A DNA stretch of 64,000 nucleotides from CAYYAQ01 sp964469555 (lineage in GTDB: Bacteria > Planctomycetota > UBA1135 > UBA2386): NCBI GenBank assembly GCA_964469555.1, contig CAYYAQ010000002.1:36410-100409 (forward strand). The letters are read 5' to 3'. The position numbers were made by a program, and so were the translations under genes. Of this stretch, positions 42,830-51,528 are shown piece after piece. Below the pieces are notes generated by a model. That model was not told the DNA's origin. It did not search any database and worked only from the letters and a program-made list of their open reading frames with translations. Position 1 is the first letter of the stretch. The number at the start of each line of letters is the position of its first letter.

Positions 42830-45383
42830 CTGTTTGGGGCAGCCAATTGTCGACGGACGTCCGAACTGTGTGAAGCGCGTTGCTACATTCGAGCACGCAA
42901 CGATACAAGCCCAGGAGCCCGAATCCGCCCAGAATCGTTGCCGCCGTCCACGCCTGATCGATTCCGGCCATCACGGCCAGCGCTACAAAGAGGGGAATAA
43001 AGATGGCGGCGACGCCTGAAATCCTCGGCCACACTCGTACACGGACCAACTGCCTGCCGGAGCCGTGTTCCTCTACCGTAGAAATCAGGCGTGCGCCACC
43101 GAATAAACCGCAAGCGGCTTGCAAGTCCCACCTGTCATGGTCACCGCCTCGGCGAACCAGGACGCGGTGGGCCTGCAAAGCACGTTCTAGAACCGTGAGC
43201 CAGTGGTTATGCGAGAACCACTTCTCACTCCAATACGAGCAACCGAAGGTCCGCGGAACCTCGAATCCAGACACTCCGTGTGCACGCCAAGGAGTCAGGC
43301 GATAGCTCAGTCGACCGACGAGTCGGACCATGGGCTGCATGACATGCAACGCCACAGTGATGCTGTAGAGCTTGATTGCGAGTGCCTTGGACTTGTCGAT
43401 CGCGGAGGTGAATTGCGCATTCGACGCGCTGAAGAAGACCTGCACGAGCGGAACGACGAAGGCCAGAACCAGGAGCGGCCACACCCAGACGAGCGGCGAC
43501 CATGAGAACCCTAGCAGCGCCACCCCGCCGATGGCCATGGTGACGAGATACCACTCAGGCATCAGCGTGATGTACCAGGCTGAATCGAAGTCGCCGGTGT
43601 ACATCGACTGAAACAGCCGACTGCCCCAAACGCCGTGATCGATCTGCCCCCGGTGCAGGGTTCGCGTGTGGCCCTTGCCGTAGAGTTTGCCGGCCCATCG
43701 TAGGTGGCCGACGCGGTTGTACTTCTCCGGCCACTTTTGCTCGAGCATCGCTTCGGCGCGACCGTAGTTCCGCTGTTGGCTGAGGTAGTCTGAAACCGTG
43801 CCGCGACGATGGTGCCAAACGACCGCGCCAGCGTGGAACCCGAGCGTTCCCCCTTGCTCGATCAGGCGCCAGCACAGGTCGACATCATCTCCGGCGATCC
43901 GAAAGCGCGCGTCGAAGCCATCGATGGCCATGATCGCTTCGCGCCGAAACGCCATGTTGCAGCCTGGTAGGTGCTCGGCGAGCAAGTCCGTGAAGAGCAC
44001 GTGACTCGGACCGCCGGGTGAATTCGCGACACAATCCGCGACGTGCCCGTCGTTGACCGGCGCCAGGTTCGGTCCACCTATCCCGACGTGATCGCGCGTG
44101 AGGAAGCCGATCGCGAGGAACGACAACCAGTGCTGATCCGGATACGCATCATCGTCGATGTAGGCGACGATCTCGCCCTTCGCGGCGCGCATGCCGACAT
44201 TGCGGGCGCTGCTCAGGCCCCCGTTAGGGACGCTGATCAGTCGAAAATCGTACTCGCGGGCGATGTCCGAGGTGCCGTCCGTGGATCCATCGTCCACGAC
44301 GATCACTTCGAAGTTCGAATAGTCGAGCTTGAGGATCGCATCGAAGGTCTCGCGAATCGTCGCCTTGCCGTTGTACGAGCAGACGACGATGGAGATCTCC
44401 GGCCACACGCTTCCGCCCGGAAGGAGCGGTTCCTTCACCGCCTCCTGGACTGCGGCGAGAGCGGGCTTCGGCTTCCGATCACGGGTGACCAACCCAAACG
44501 CCCAGTCGTCGATATCGTGACCCCCCCGGAACCACTCGTCGGTCCATGAGAACACGAACGTCCCGGCACATCCGCCCTGGAACGTCGTCCGCATCTGCCA
44601 CGCGATCGTCTCGGCCTGCTCATGCTCACCGTTGCGGATGCTGTCGAGGCCGATCTCCGCCATGACGAGCGGAAGCTCCCCGGAGATGTTCTGCAGGCGG
44701 GCGATGTAGTTCGCGGTCTTCTCCTGGTTCTCCAGGTAGACGTTGAAGGTGATGAAGTCGAGGAAGGGCAGCCGCAGATACTCGGTGGTCGGGTAGCTGA
44801 CGTAGGTGATCAGCGTGTTCGGGTCCTCGGATCTGGCAGCCTGGTAGAGCCGCTTGATGAACCTCTCGACTGCCTCCGGTCCGAGCCACCGGACGATCGA
44901 GGACGGGATCTCGTTGCCGACCGCGAAGCACAGCAACGCCGGATGACCAGCGCACGCACGGACGCCCTCGCGCACCGACTTGATGATGCGACGCACGACC
45001 TTGCGCTCGTCGAGGAACGTGACGTGCTGCTCCCAGGGCAGCCCCACCATCACCCGGAGGCCGTGGAGCTGGGCGGAATCGAGCAGCCAGGTCGGCGGAA
45101 CGGTGTAGATGCGAACCGCGTTGAAGCCCGCGGCGGCGATGTCCCGGAAGTCCCGGTTGACGCTGGCCAGGTCGTGGTACTCACTGCCGTCTTCGCTCGG
45201 GCGAAATGGCCCGTAGGTGACCCCCTGGACGTCGAACTTCTCGTCGCCAGCGTAGAGGAACTTGCCCTCCGCTCGTATGCGGATGTCCGGAGCCAGCCTC
45301 GGACGGGGACTCACGAGCTTGCCTACCGACTCCATGACTGCGGGCGGGGTCTTTCTCTTGAGCGGTGAAGTCGAGAAACCCAT
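42822..45383 (-). CDS. Fusion of a glycoside-hydrolase-like TIM barrel and a GT2 glycosyltransferase
   Basis: From ATG 45383 (ATG 45335 also possible) the product is about 853 aa. Residues about 30-320 form a GH2/GH5-like barrel: GFNAVRIYTVPPTWLLDSA, FAVGNEIPSSIVRW (acid/base Glu) and LPLVMAEIGLDS (nucleophile-position Glu). Residues about 345-590 are a GT2 domain: ISIVVCSYNGKATIRETFDA, VIVVDDGSTDGT, AYIDDDAYPDQHW (DxD) and GDDVDLCWRLIEQG (acceptor-site ED-like motif). Several membrane helices follow. It is the first gene of the glycan operon and probably polymerises or initiates the glycan at the membrane. Confidence 0.88.
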   Translation of the reverse strand: MGFSTSPLKRKTPPAVMESVGKLVSPRPRLAPDIRIRAEGKFLYAGDEKFDVQGVTYGPFRPSEDGSEYHDLASVNRDFRDIAAAGFNAVRIYTVPPTWLLDSAQLHGLRVMVGLPWEQHVTFLDERKVVRRIIKSVREGVRACAGHPALLCFAVGNEIPSSIVRWLGPEAVERFIKRLYQAARSEDPNTLITYVSYPTTEYLRLPFLDFITFNVYLENQEKTANYIARLQNISGELPLVMAEIGLDSIRNGEHEQAETIAWQMRTTFQGGCAGTFVFSWTDEWFRGGHDIDDWAFGLVTRDRKPKPALAAVQEAVKEPLLPGGSVWPEISIVVCSYNGKATIRETFDAILKLDYSNFEVIVVDDGSTDGTSDIAREYDFRLISVPNGGLSSARNVGMRAAKGEIVAYIDDDAYPDQHWLSFLAIGFLTRDHVGIGGPNLAPVNDGHVADCVANSPGGPSHVLFTDLLAEHLPGCNMAFRREAIMAIDGFDARFRIAGDDVDLCWRLIEQGGTLGFHAGAVVWHHRRGTVSDYLSQQRNYGRAEAMLEQKWPEKYNRVGHLRWAGKLYGKGHTRTLHRGQIDHGVWGSRLFQSMYTGDFDSAWYITLMPEWYLVTMAIGGVALLGFSWSPLVWVWPLLVLAFVVPLVQVFFSASNAQFTSAIDKSKALAIKLYSITVALHVMQPMVRLVGRLSYRLTPWRAHGVSGFEVPRTFGCSYWSEKWFSHNHWLTVLERALQAHRVLVRRGGDHDRWDLQAACGLFGGARLISTVEEHGSGRQLVRVRVWPRISGVAAIFIPLFVALAVMAGIDQAWTAATILGGFGLLGLYRCVLECSNALHTVRTSVDNWLPQTDD

Positions 45384-45604
45384 CACCAAGCGGCTGCTTT
45401 TCCGACGAGGAACTGCCCGTGGTACAGGGCATCTGCGCACTGGGCTTTCGGGCGGTGGGAGAACATTGCGAGTGTGAGGCAGCGCGCCACCGTAGCGCGG
45501 CGACGCCACTACTTGAATCGAAGAGACCCGGGGGGGGACAACGGCTTATCGTATCACCGATCTTTCGTGTCTCCCCTGGCCACATTTAGGCCAACTCCAG
45601 ACGC

Positions 45605-46141
45605 ATGGCTGACTCACGCAAGCTCTTCGAGGCCCTGATGCAGGAAAACGCCCACTCCCTACGGGTCTTCCTGCACAGCGTCGCCCGGAACCCGTCCCTC
45701 GTGGACGACCTGTTCCAGGAGACCATGATCGTCGCGTGGCGGACCATCGATCGATTCGATCAAAACCGCTCTTTCGGCAAGTGGATCCGCGGCATCGCCC
45801 GCAACCTGATCCTCTCGCAACGCAGGAAGGCGGCTCGTGACATCCTGCTCGCGGATTCCGACCTCATCTCACTGATCGATGACCACTGCGAATCGATTCA
45901 GCTGATGAGCAACGACTACCTCGACCAGAGACTGGCCCGACTCAGGAAATGCGTCGATTCACTACCCGTGACGTACCAACAGGCGATCAAGCTGCGCTAC
46001 CAGAATGAGGTCCGCGGCAAGCGATTGGCCGACCTGCTCGAAACCTCGTGGGACAACGTCAAGAAGCGCCTCCAGCGTGGACGAAAGATCCTGTACGAGT
46101 GCATGGAGAGCAAATGGATAAAACCGAGGAGCGCGACATGA
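45605..46141 (+). CDS. ECF-type RNA polymerase sigma factor
   Basis: The 178-aa protein has region 2 (SLVDDLFQETMIVAWRTIDR, FGKWIRGIARNLILSQRRKA) and region 4 (SLPVTYQQAIKLRYQNEVRG, ADLLETSWDNVKKRLQRGRK) of the FecI-like/planctomycete ECF class. Its stop overlaps the ATG of the following membrane protein (ATGA), the usual sigma/anti-sigma arrangement. It is divergent from the glycan operon, with 221 bp between starts, so it may control that operon; this is inference from position only. Confidence 0.92.
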   Translation: MADSRKLFEALMQENAHSLRVFLHSVARNPSLVDDLFQETMIVAWRTIDRFDQNRSFGKWIRGIARNLILSQRRKAARDILLADSDLISLIDDHCESIQLMSNDYLDQRLARLRKCVDSLPVTYQQAIKLRYQNEVRGKRLADLLETSWDNVKKRLQRGRKILYECMESKWIKPRSAT

Positions 46142-47145
46142 CCAACCTCGACGCACTGAACGAATTCCTGGACGGCGACTCGCCAGACGACGTCGACCTC
46201 AGCGGCATCTCCAAAGAAGAGTTCGCGAGGCACCTGGTCGTCGCTGGCGTGACGAGCCATCTGCTCGCCGAATCCGCGACCGCGACCGCGACCGAAGACA
46301 AGGTCCGGCAAAACATGGTCGCGGTCAACGCCCACGAGCAGCCCAGCCGACACCGGCGCAACCGAGTATTCACGACCGTCGCCGCTGCCGCCGCGGTGAT
46401 CATCACGACACTCGTCTACTTCTCGGAGCCACCGAGCATCGACCCGCTACTCGAACGTATCCGGGTCTTCGTCCTCGACGATCTGGAACACGAGTACCGC
46501 GGCAAGGCCGAGACATCGAGTCTCGGTGCGGAGATCTTCGCGCAGAGCATGTCGTTGACGCTCTACGTGCGAGGGAGAGATCAATACGTCGCCGAAGTGG
46601 AGTTCGACCTCTTTGGTCGCCAGGTCTTCTCGACGTGGATGGGCTTCGATGGCAGAGATTACTGGATCGTCCCACCAAGGATGGAGGCCATTCAGCTTCC
46701 TGTCATCGTCAGCGACAAGAGCCTGAACAGAAGCTGGAAGTCCGGCGAGCTGGGACTGAGCCAGGAGTTCGCGAAACCGTTGCTCCACTTCGAAAGTGCG
46801 ATGACCGTGTTCGGGTTGCTCACCGATCTCACTGCGAACTACAACGTCGAGATGGTGCCCGTCACGGGACTGTCATCGCTGCCGGAAGGACACGTCGAGA
46901 TCATCGCGTATCGTCGTCCACAAGCGGACATTACGATCCCTGACGCGATGCGGCTGGTCGTCGACGAAGACACCGGTGTCGTGCACCGGGTCGCGCTCAA
47001 GTTCGCGGATCTACCCAGTCGGCTCGGAGTAGACAACCCGTTCCGCGCGATCCGCTACGACCTCGTCCGTGAGACGGTCGGCGGCGAAGAGTTGTACCAG
47101 CACGAGTCCCACCACGACACCTATCGCGACGTGATCAGAAGGTAG
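46138..47145 (+). CDS. Probable membrane anti-sigma factor
   Basis: The 335-aa protein from ATG 46138 has an acidic cytoplasmic N terminus (NLDALNEFLDGDSPDDVDLS), one membrane helix (VFTTVAAAAAVIITTLVYF, about residues 82-100) and a large outer domain with beta-rich sequence. The architecture and the ATGA coupling to the ECF gene fit an anti-sigma factor. The periplasmic domain (MGFDGRDYWIVPPR, RLVVDEDTGVVHRVALKF) resembles the outer-membrane lipoprotein-sorting (LolA-like) fold of RseB, but this is tentative. An ATG at 46114 is also in frame. Confidence 0.75.
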   Translation: MTNLDALNEFLDGDSPDDVDLSGISKEEFARHLVVAGVTSHLLAESATATATEDKVRQNMVAVNAHEQPSRHRRNRVFTTVAAAAAVIITTLVYFSEPPSIDPLLERIRVFVLDDLEHEYRGKAETSSLGAEIFAQSMSLTLYVRGRDQYVAEVEFDLFGRQVFSTWMGFDGRDYWIVPPRMEAIQLPVIVSDKSLNRSWKSGELGLSQEFAKPLLHFESAMTVFGLLTDLTANYNVEMVPVTGLSSLPEGHVEIIAYRRPQADITIPDAMRLVVDEDTGVVHRVALKFADLPSRLGVDNPFRAIRYDLVRETVGGEELYQHESHHDTYRDVIRR

Positions 47146-47152
47146 TCGTCGG

Positions 47153-48319
47153 TCATCGCATCGCGATGTCGACCAGCCGACCCATCACCTTCGCGGAGTC
47201 GAAGTACTCCTCGACCAACTCCCGCGCAGCGCGGCAGTGCCTCTCGTAGTCAGAGCACACGCACTCGATGGCGGCAGCAGCCTCGTCCGGCGTCGTGAAC
47301 GAGAGCAGACCCTCGCCAGTGGGCAACCAGTCCGAGAAACCGGTCTCCTGTGTGATCACCGGTCGTCCACTCGCCATGTAGTTGGCGGCTCGTTCACTGA
47401 ACCAGCCGCATCGACTCGTGACGTAGCCGTGTTTGGCGACGGTGAATTCTCCGCGCGACGATCGCAGATAGTCCTGGTAGGTCCACGGCGTACGCGTGGG
47501 CTCGAGAGGATTGACGATGCTCCATCCCAGCTCCCGCAGTCGCGACTTCGGCACAGCGTTGCCGCCGACTCCGAGCTCGAGGATGTTGCCGACGCGTTGC
47601 GGCAGGGACTCGTAGGGTTCGAACGACGCGGACTTCATGCCGTACTGGGCACCCTCGTATTCGACCGGGTCGTACGCGTCCCATTGCATGATGGTGGTGA
47701 ACTTGCTCCCTGCATCGAACGTCGGATCCGCCACGGACCATTCGTCGAGGACAACCGGCTGCCGATGGGATTCCCACGCCAGGCCGTCGTCGGGAACGTG
47801 GCTCGTGCCCTGCCCGATGTTCCATCCGTAGGTGAAGAACGACGTGTGCTGCGCGGTCACCGCCCGTCGCTCCGCGTCTTGGATGTGCCGAATCTGCACG
47901 AACAATGGATCCTTGTCCACGAAGGCGCGCTTTTGGACCTCCATCGTCCACGGTCGCAGTCTCCCCGACGCCGTGATCACCAGGTCCGCGTCCGCGCAGA
48001 TGGACAGAGAGTGATCCGCGCAAGGGCCGATCCATCGCTCGGTATGAGCATCGTAGTAAGTCCAGCGGTCGCCGAGACCTACCGACTCCAACACCTCGGC
48101 TGTGAAGGCCAATCCGAACGTGGGGTCCGCGTCGGTGACGTGCCGCGTCGGGTCGTAGCAAGCGGGGTAGTCCTCGCTGTCCTCGAAGAACCAGACGTCG
48201 TGACCCATGCGGTGCAGTCCGAGCGCGTACTGCAAGGTCGACCAGGCGCCGCCGCCCAGAGGTCGACGGACGAGGTACCCGAGCACGATGATCCGGAGCC
48301 TCTCGGCTGGCGGTCGCAT
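47153..48319 (-). CDS. Glycosyltransferase (paralogue family, copy 4)
   Basis: The 388-aa protein from ATG 48319 is a close relative of copy 1 at 34.2 kb: both share RRPLGGG, TLQYALGL, GHDVW/Y, EDSED and CYDP-RHVTD-DPT. Its C-terminal block is EFTVAKHGYVTSRCGWFSER, AANYMASGRPVITQETGFSD and LPTGEGLLSFTTPDEAAAAI. The ATG overlaps the stop of the 1025-aa protein by one base (TGATG). It is separated from the main glycan operon by the sigma/anti-sigma pair, so it is a dispersed duplicate probably acting on the same or a similar acceptor. Confidence 0.87.
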   Translation of the reverse strand: MRPPAERLRIIVLGYLVRRPLGGGAWSTLQYALGLHRMGHDVWFFEDSEDYPACYDPTRHVTDADPTFGLAFTAEVLESVGLGDRWTYYDAHTERWIGPCADHSLSICADADLVITASGRLRPWTMEVQKRAFVDKDPLFVQIRHIQDAERRAVTAQHTSFFTYGWNIGQGTSHVPDDGLAWESHRQPVVLDEWSVADPTFDAGSKFTTIMQWDAYDPVEYEGAQYGMKSASFEPYESLPQRVGNILELGVGGNAVPKSRLRELGWSIVNPLEPTRTPWTYQDYLRSSRGEFTVAKHGYVTSRCGWFSERAANYMASGRPVITQETGFSDWLPTGEGLLSFTTPDEAAAAIECVCSDYERHCRAARELVEEYFDSAKVMGRLVDIAMR

Positions 48320-51300
48320 CACTTCTTCTTCTCTCCGGATTTCCTGGATTGCCCGCCGGTCTTCTTTTCAGGGTCCTCTTGTTCGGATTTCTTGTCGTCC
48401 GGCTTCTTCTTCGGTCGCAGCGGTTCGACCGCTGCGCGCACCTGTGCGGCGTCCGGACGCAGCCGAATCGTCGCATTGCTCACGCCTCCGACAGGAATCA
48501 CCAGCGGCGTCGACGTCCACCGCAGCTTGCCGCGGCTGTCGAGTCGGTACGTTCCAGGAGCGGACTTGAGCGTCTTGAAAACGAACGTCTGTTCACTCTT
48601 CGTCACCGGACCCCACGTGTAGCGACCCTCGCTGGCGAACACGAGATACGTCGGGCGCAGCTTCCTGGCGTATTCACGCTCCAGATCGTCGAGCAGTTCA
48701 CTCTCGTCCCACTGCACCGTGCCGCTCGCGATGGCCGGCGCCGACGCGACGAGACGCTTTTGAACGGGACGACCGCCCCATACCTTCAGCGCAACCTCGG
48801 GCACCGTGAGAACGGGATTGCGCTGCATCACGCTGCGCACTCGGAACTCGCCCGCGGGAACCGCGGTGAACAACGCCTGGCCGGAACCGTTCGTGGCCAC
48901 GGCCATGCGAACCCGCCCGGTGTGCCCACCCGATTGCTTGGACTCGCCGAGGAGCTCGATCGGCAAGCCGGCGACCGCCTCACCCCGTTCGTCGACGACG
49001 TCGATAGTGACGTCAGCGACCTGCAAGTCGAGATGCAGGACCGCCTGCGCGCCGCCCTCGATGAGGACACGACCCTCCCACAATCGATTCGGCAGGAGAC
49101 CTTCGTGGCCTGGGCGCTCGACGCCGATCCACAAGTCACCGTCCTTCAGCCCGATGAGCTCGAAGGTCCCGTTCTCAGCCACCTCGGTGCGGTTGCGACC
49201 GGCCCAGGTCTGCACCCTCACACCTTCGGCGGGCTTGCCGCCGATGCGCACGGAACCTACGAGGCTGCCTCCGCTGACCGCGGGATCGTCCTCGCGTATC
49301 TCCAGCAGCACGAAACTCTCGAGTTGCGGGGAGACCTTCACTTCGACCGCACCGCCACGGGTATCCCGCATCCTGCGCCAGTCCCCGGGACCGCGAAGCT
49401 TCGAGATGTCCTTGACGGCGCGCAGGCGCCAGTCGCCAGGCTGGATACTCGGGAACGAGAATGACCCGTCGGGCATCGTGGTCGTCAAGCGCGGCGTCAA
49501 CACGCGGGCGAACTTGCGGCGAAGCTTGCTCGTGGGCTCGGCGATGACGGTGCGCACCTCCGTCGGTCTGCGCCCGTTCTCCGCGACTTCGCCGACGAGG
49601 CGACCGGTCTTGCCGAGCACGAAGCGGATCGTCGTCCCGGGTTGCACGGCCTCATCCGCCACGTCCAAGGCGAAGGCGGGGTGACGACAATAGAAGCGCG
49701 TGGCTCCGACCTCGAGGGAATCGACGACCAGTTCGCCGTTCGCGTCGGTCTTGCCGAGAAGAACGGGCAACTTCGTCAGGCTCCGCCGCGCCGACTTCTC
49801 GATCTTTCGACCTGCGGAAGCGTTCCAGTAGATGCGCGCGGCGTGCACAGGCCGACCCTTCTCGTCCCGAGCCTCGAATCTCTGTTCAGGCGCCGGGTAC
49901 AACTCGATCTCTTCGGTGCGCTCTTCCGGCGTCTTCTTGGACAAATCGAGCACGCCCGTACCGAAGGCGAAGCCCTTGGCCTTGGCGATGACTTTGTAGA
50001 TTCCCGAAGGCAACTCGCGGACATGCCAGAGGTTCGGACGATCCTTGTCCCGGGAGAAGTGCTTCTTGCCGGAGATGTGCGTCTCGAACCCCGGAAGGTA
50101 GGACGACACGTCGGCGATGAACAGGTCGAACTGCACGTCGCGCACCTCGCCGGGGGTCTTCGGTTTGATCATCACGGTGCCTGACCGCAACGCGCCGAGC
50201 GTCAACTTGAGATCCTCGTCTCCCCGGTGCGGGCCGGTGACCTCCCAGGGTTCTCCGCGCTTGCGCTGGTAACAGAGATAGAGCGGTCCACGCGGAAGAC
50301 CAGAGATCTCGAACTTGCCCTTGGCATCGACCTTGATGGGCTTCTGCAGAAGACCCCCGGGAAGCAACGGTATCACGCTGCCCGCACTGACACGTATGCC
50401 CGGCAGCGGCTTGCCATCACCGTCGCGGAAGCTACCGGAGAGAAACTCGCCCTCGCCAATCGAGATGTTGCCGACATCGTTGACCTGTTCCGCCGCGACC
50501 GAGACGTTCTTCACGTAGGGCGTCATCCCGAACCTGGTCACGATGATGCTCGGCGTCCCCGGACGCACGCCGCGAATCTCGAAGTGACCGTCGTGATCGC
50601 TGTGGCCATCGCCAAACGGCAGGAACTCGTCGTAGTCCTTCAGCCAGGGCGGCAGCTGCAAGACGACGCGATACGGACCCTGGACGATCAGCCCCATCCC
50701 CTCCGGGTCGAACCGCTCGACTCCGAATTGGAACGCGATCTTGGGCACGTCGGCGATACGCACGCGCGCGCCGGCGACGGCCTTGCCGCTCTCGTCCACG
50801 ACCCTCCCCGAGACGATTCCCCGCTCGAGGATCTCGAGGTCACCGAGGTCGACGAGCTCGCCGGGAGCGGGCGCCTGCGGGACCGGGCGGACCGCGGCGG
50901 TTTCGGTCTTGAGACCGATCGCGAGGAGCATCATCGAACGTCCATGGACTCCATGCAGCTCGAAAACGCCGTCCTCATCCGTCCGCGTCTTGCCGCGGAA
51001 GACGACGGGCGATCGCATCTTCTCGGCACCGACAAGATCGCTCAGCGTCGGGACCACGGCGTCGAGCCAGGCCTCGATGAGCTTCACCTCGATGCCGGCG
51101 ATGGGTTCGCGACTGCCGGCCCAGATCAGGCGGCCACGCAGACCGCTCAGAGCACGGCGATACGCCATGGGTTCGCCGATTCCGCCCTCGACCGAATCGT
51201 CCACGCGGACGCGCTCCGGATTCGTACCGCCAGGACCAGCTCGGCCCGTTCGCAAGTCCTCCGGATTGGTGGTCTCAGTCCCTCCGTTCCCCTCGTTCAC

Positions 51301-51396
51301 GCCAGGAGTCACCGTCGTGTCGTCAGAGCGGATGAACACGAATGCGCCGCCGACGAGAGCTAGTAGGAGCAGACTGAGGAGAAGGCCTCGATTCAT
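48319..51396 (-). CDS. Large exported protein with repeated carboxypeptidase-regulatory-like domains
   Basis: The 1025-aa protein from ATG 51396 has an N-terminal membrane anchor or signal (LLLSLLLLALVGGAFVFI). A series of beta-sandwich modules of the CarboxypepD_reg/Ig-like type follows, each with GxVxDexGkpvaGA and dGxFeixGlxpG patterns (for example GIVSGRVVDESGKAVAGARV, GHFEIRGVRPGTPSIIV, GKFEISGLPRGPLYL, DGSFSFPSIQPGDWRL). It ends in a Lys-rich tail. Such proteins are common in Planctomycetota and probably bind glycans or proteins at the cell surface. It is co-translated with glycosyltransferase copy 4. The open frame continues upstream to 52281 only as the antisense of the selenoprotein gene. 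Confidence 0.87.
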   Translation of the reverse strand: MNRGLLLSLLLLALVGGAFVFIRSDDTTVTPGVNEGNGGTETTNPEDLRTGRAGPGGTNPERVRVDDSVEGGIGEPMAYRRALSGLRGRLIWAGSREPIAGIEVKLIEAWLDAVVPTLSDLVGAEKMRSPVVFRGKTRTDEDGVFELHGVHGRSMMLLAIGLKTETAAVRPVPQAPAPGELVDLGDLEILERGIVSGRVVDESGKAVAGARVRIADVPKIAFQFGVERFDPEGMGLIVQGPYRVVLQLPPWLKDYDEFLPFGDGHSDHDGHFEIRGVRPGTPSIIVTRFGMTPYVKNVSVAAEQVNDVGNISIGEGEFLSGSFRDGDGKPLPGIRVSAGSVIPLLPGGLLQKPIKVDAKGKFEISGLPRGPLYLCYQRKRGEPWEVTGPHRGDEDLKLTLGALRSGTVMIKPKTPGEVRDVQFDLFIADVSSYLPGFETHISGKKHFSRDKDRPNLWHVRELPSGIYKVIAKAKGFAFGTGVLDLSKKTPEERTEEIELYPAPEQRFEARDEKGRPVHAARIYWNASAGRKIEKSARRSLTKLPVLLGKTDANGELVVDSLEVGATRFYCRHPAFALDVADEAVQPGTTIRFVLGKTGRLVGEVAENGRRPTEVRTVIAEPTSKLRRKFARVLTPRLTTTMPDGSFSFPSIQPGDWRLRAVKDISKLRGPGDWRRMRDTRGGAVEVKVSPQLESFVLLEIREDDPAVSGGSLVGSVRIGGKPAEGVRVQTWAGRNRTEVAENGTFELIGLKDGDLWIGVERPGHEGLLPNRLWEGRVLIEGGAQAVLHLDLQVADVTIDVVDERGEAVAGLPIELLGESKQSGGHTGRVRMAVATNGSGQALFTAVPAGEFRVRSVMQRNPVLTVPEVALKVWGGRPVQKRLVASAPAIASGTVQWDESELLDDLEREYARKLRPTYLVFASEGRYTWGPVTKSEQTFVFKTLKSAPGTYRLDSRGKLRWTSTPLVIPVGGVSNATIRLRPDAAQVRAAVEPLRPKKKPDDKKSEQEDPEKKTGGQSRKSGEKKK

Positions 51397-51528
51397 GGGG
51401 TCACGGCGGTCGCGTGCTGGGGATGGTATTCGACAGTAGGAGCTCAGTGCGAGGGCGCCGTAGCCGATCCAGGCTGTATTGGCGGCGCCTGTTGCAGGGG
51501 GGACAATCTTAAGGGACAGTGCGCCGCC

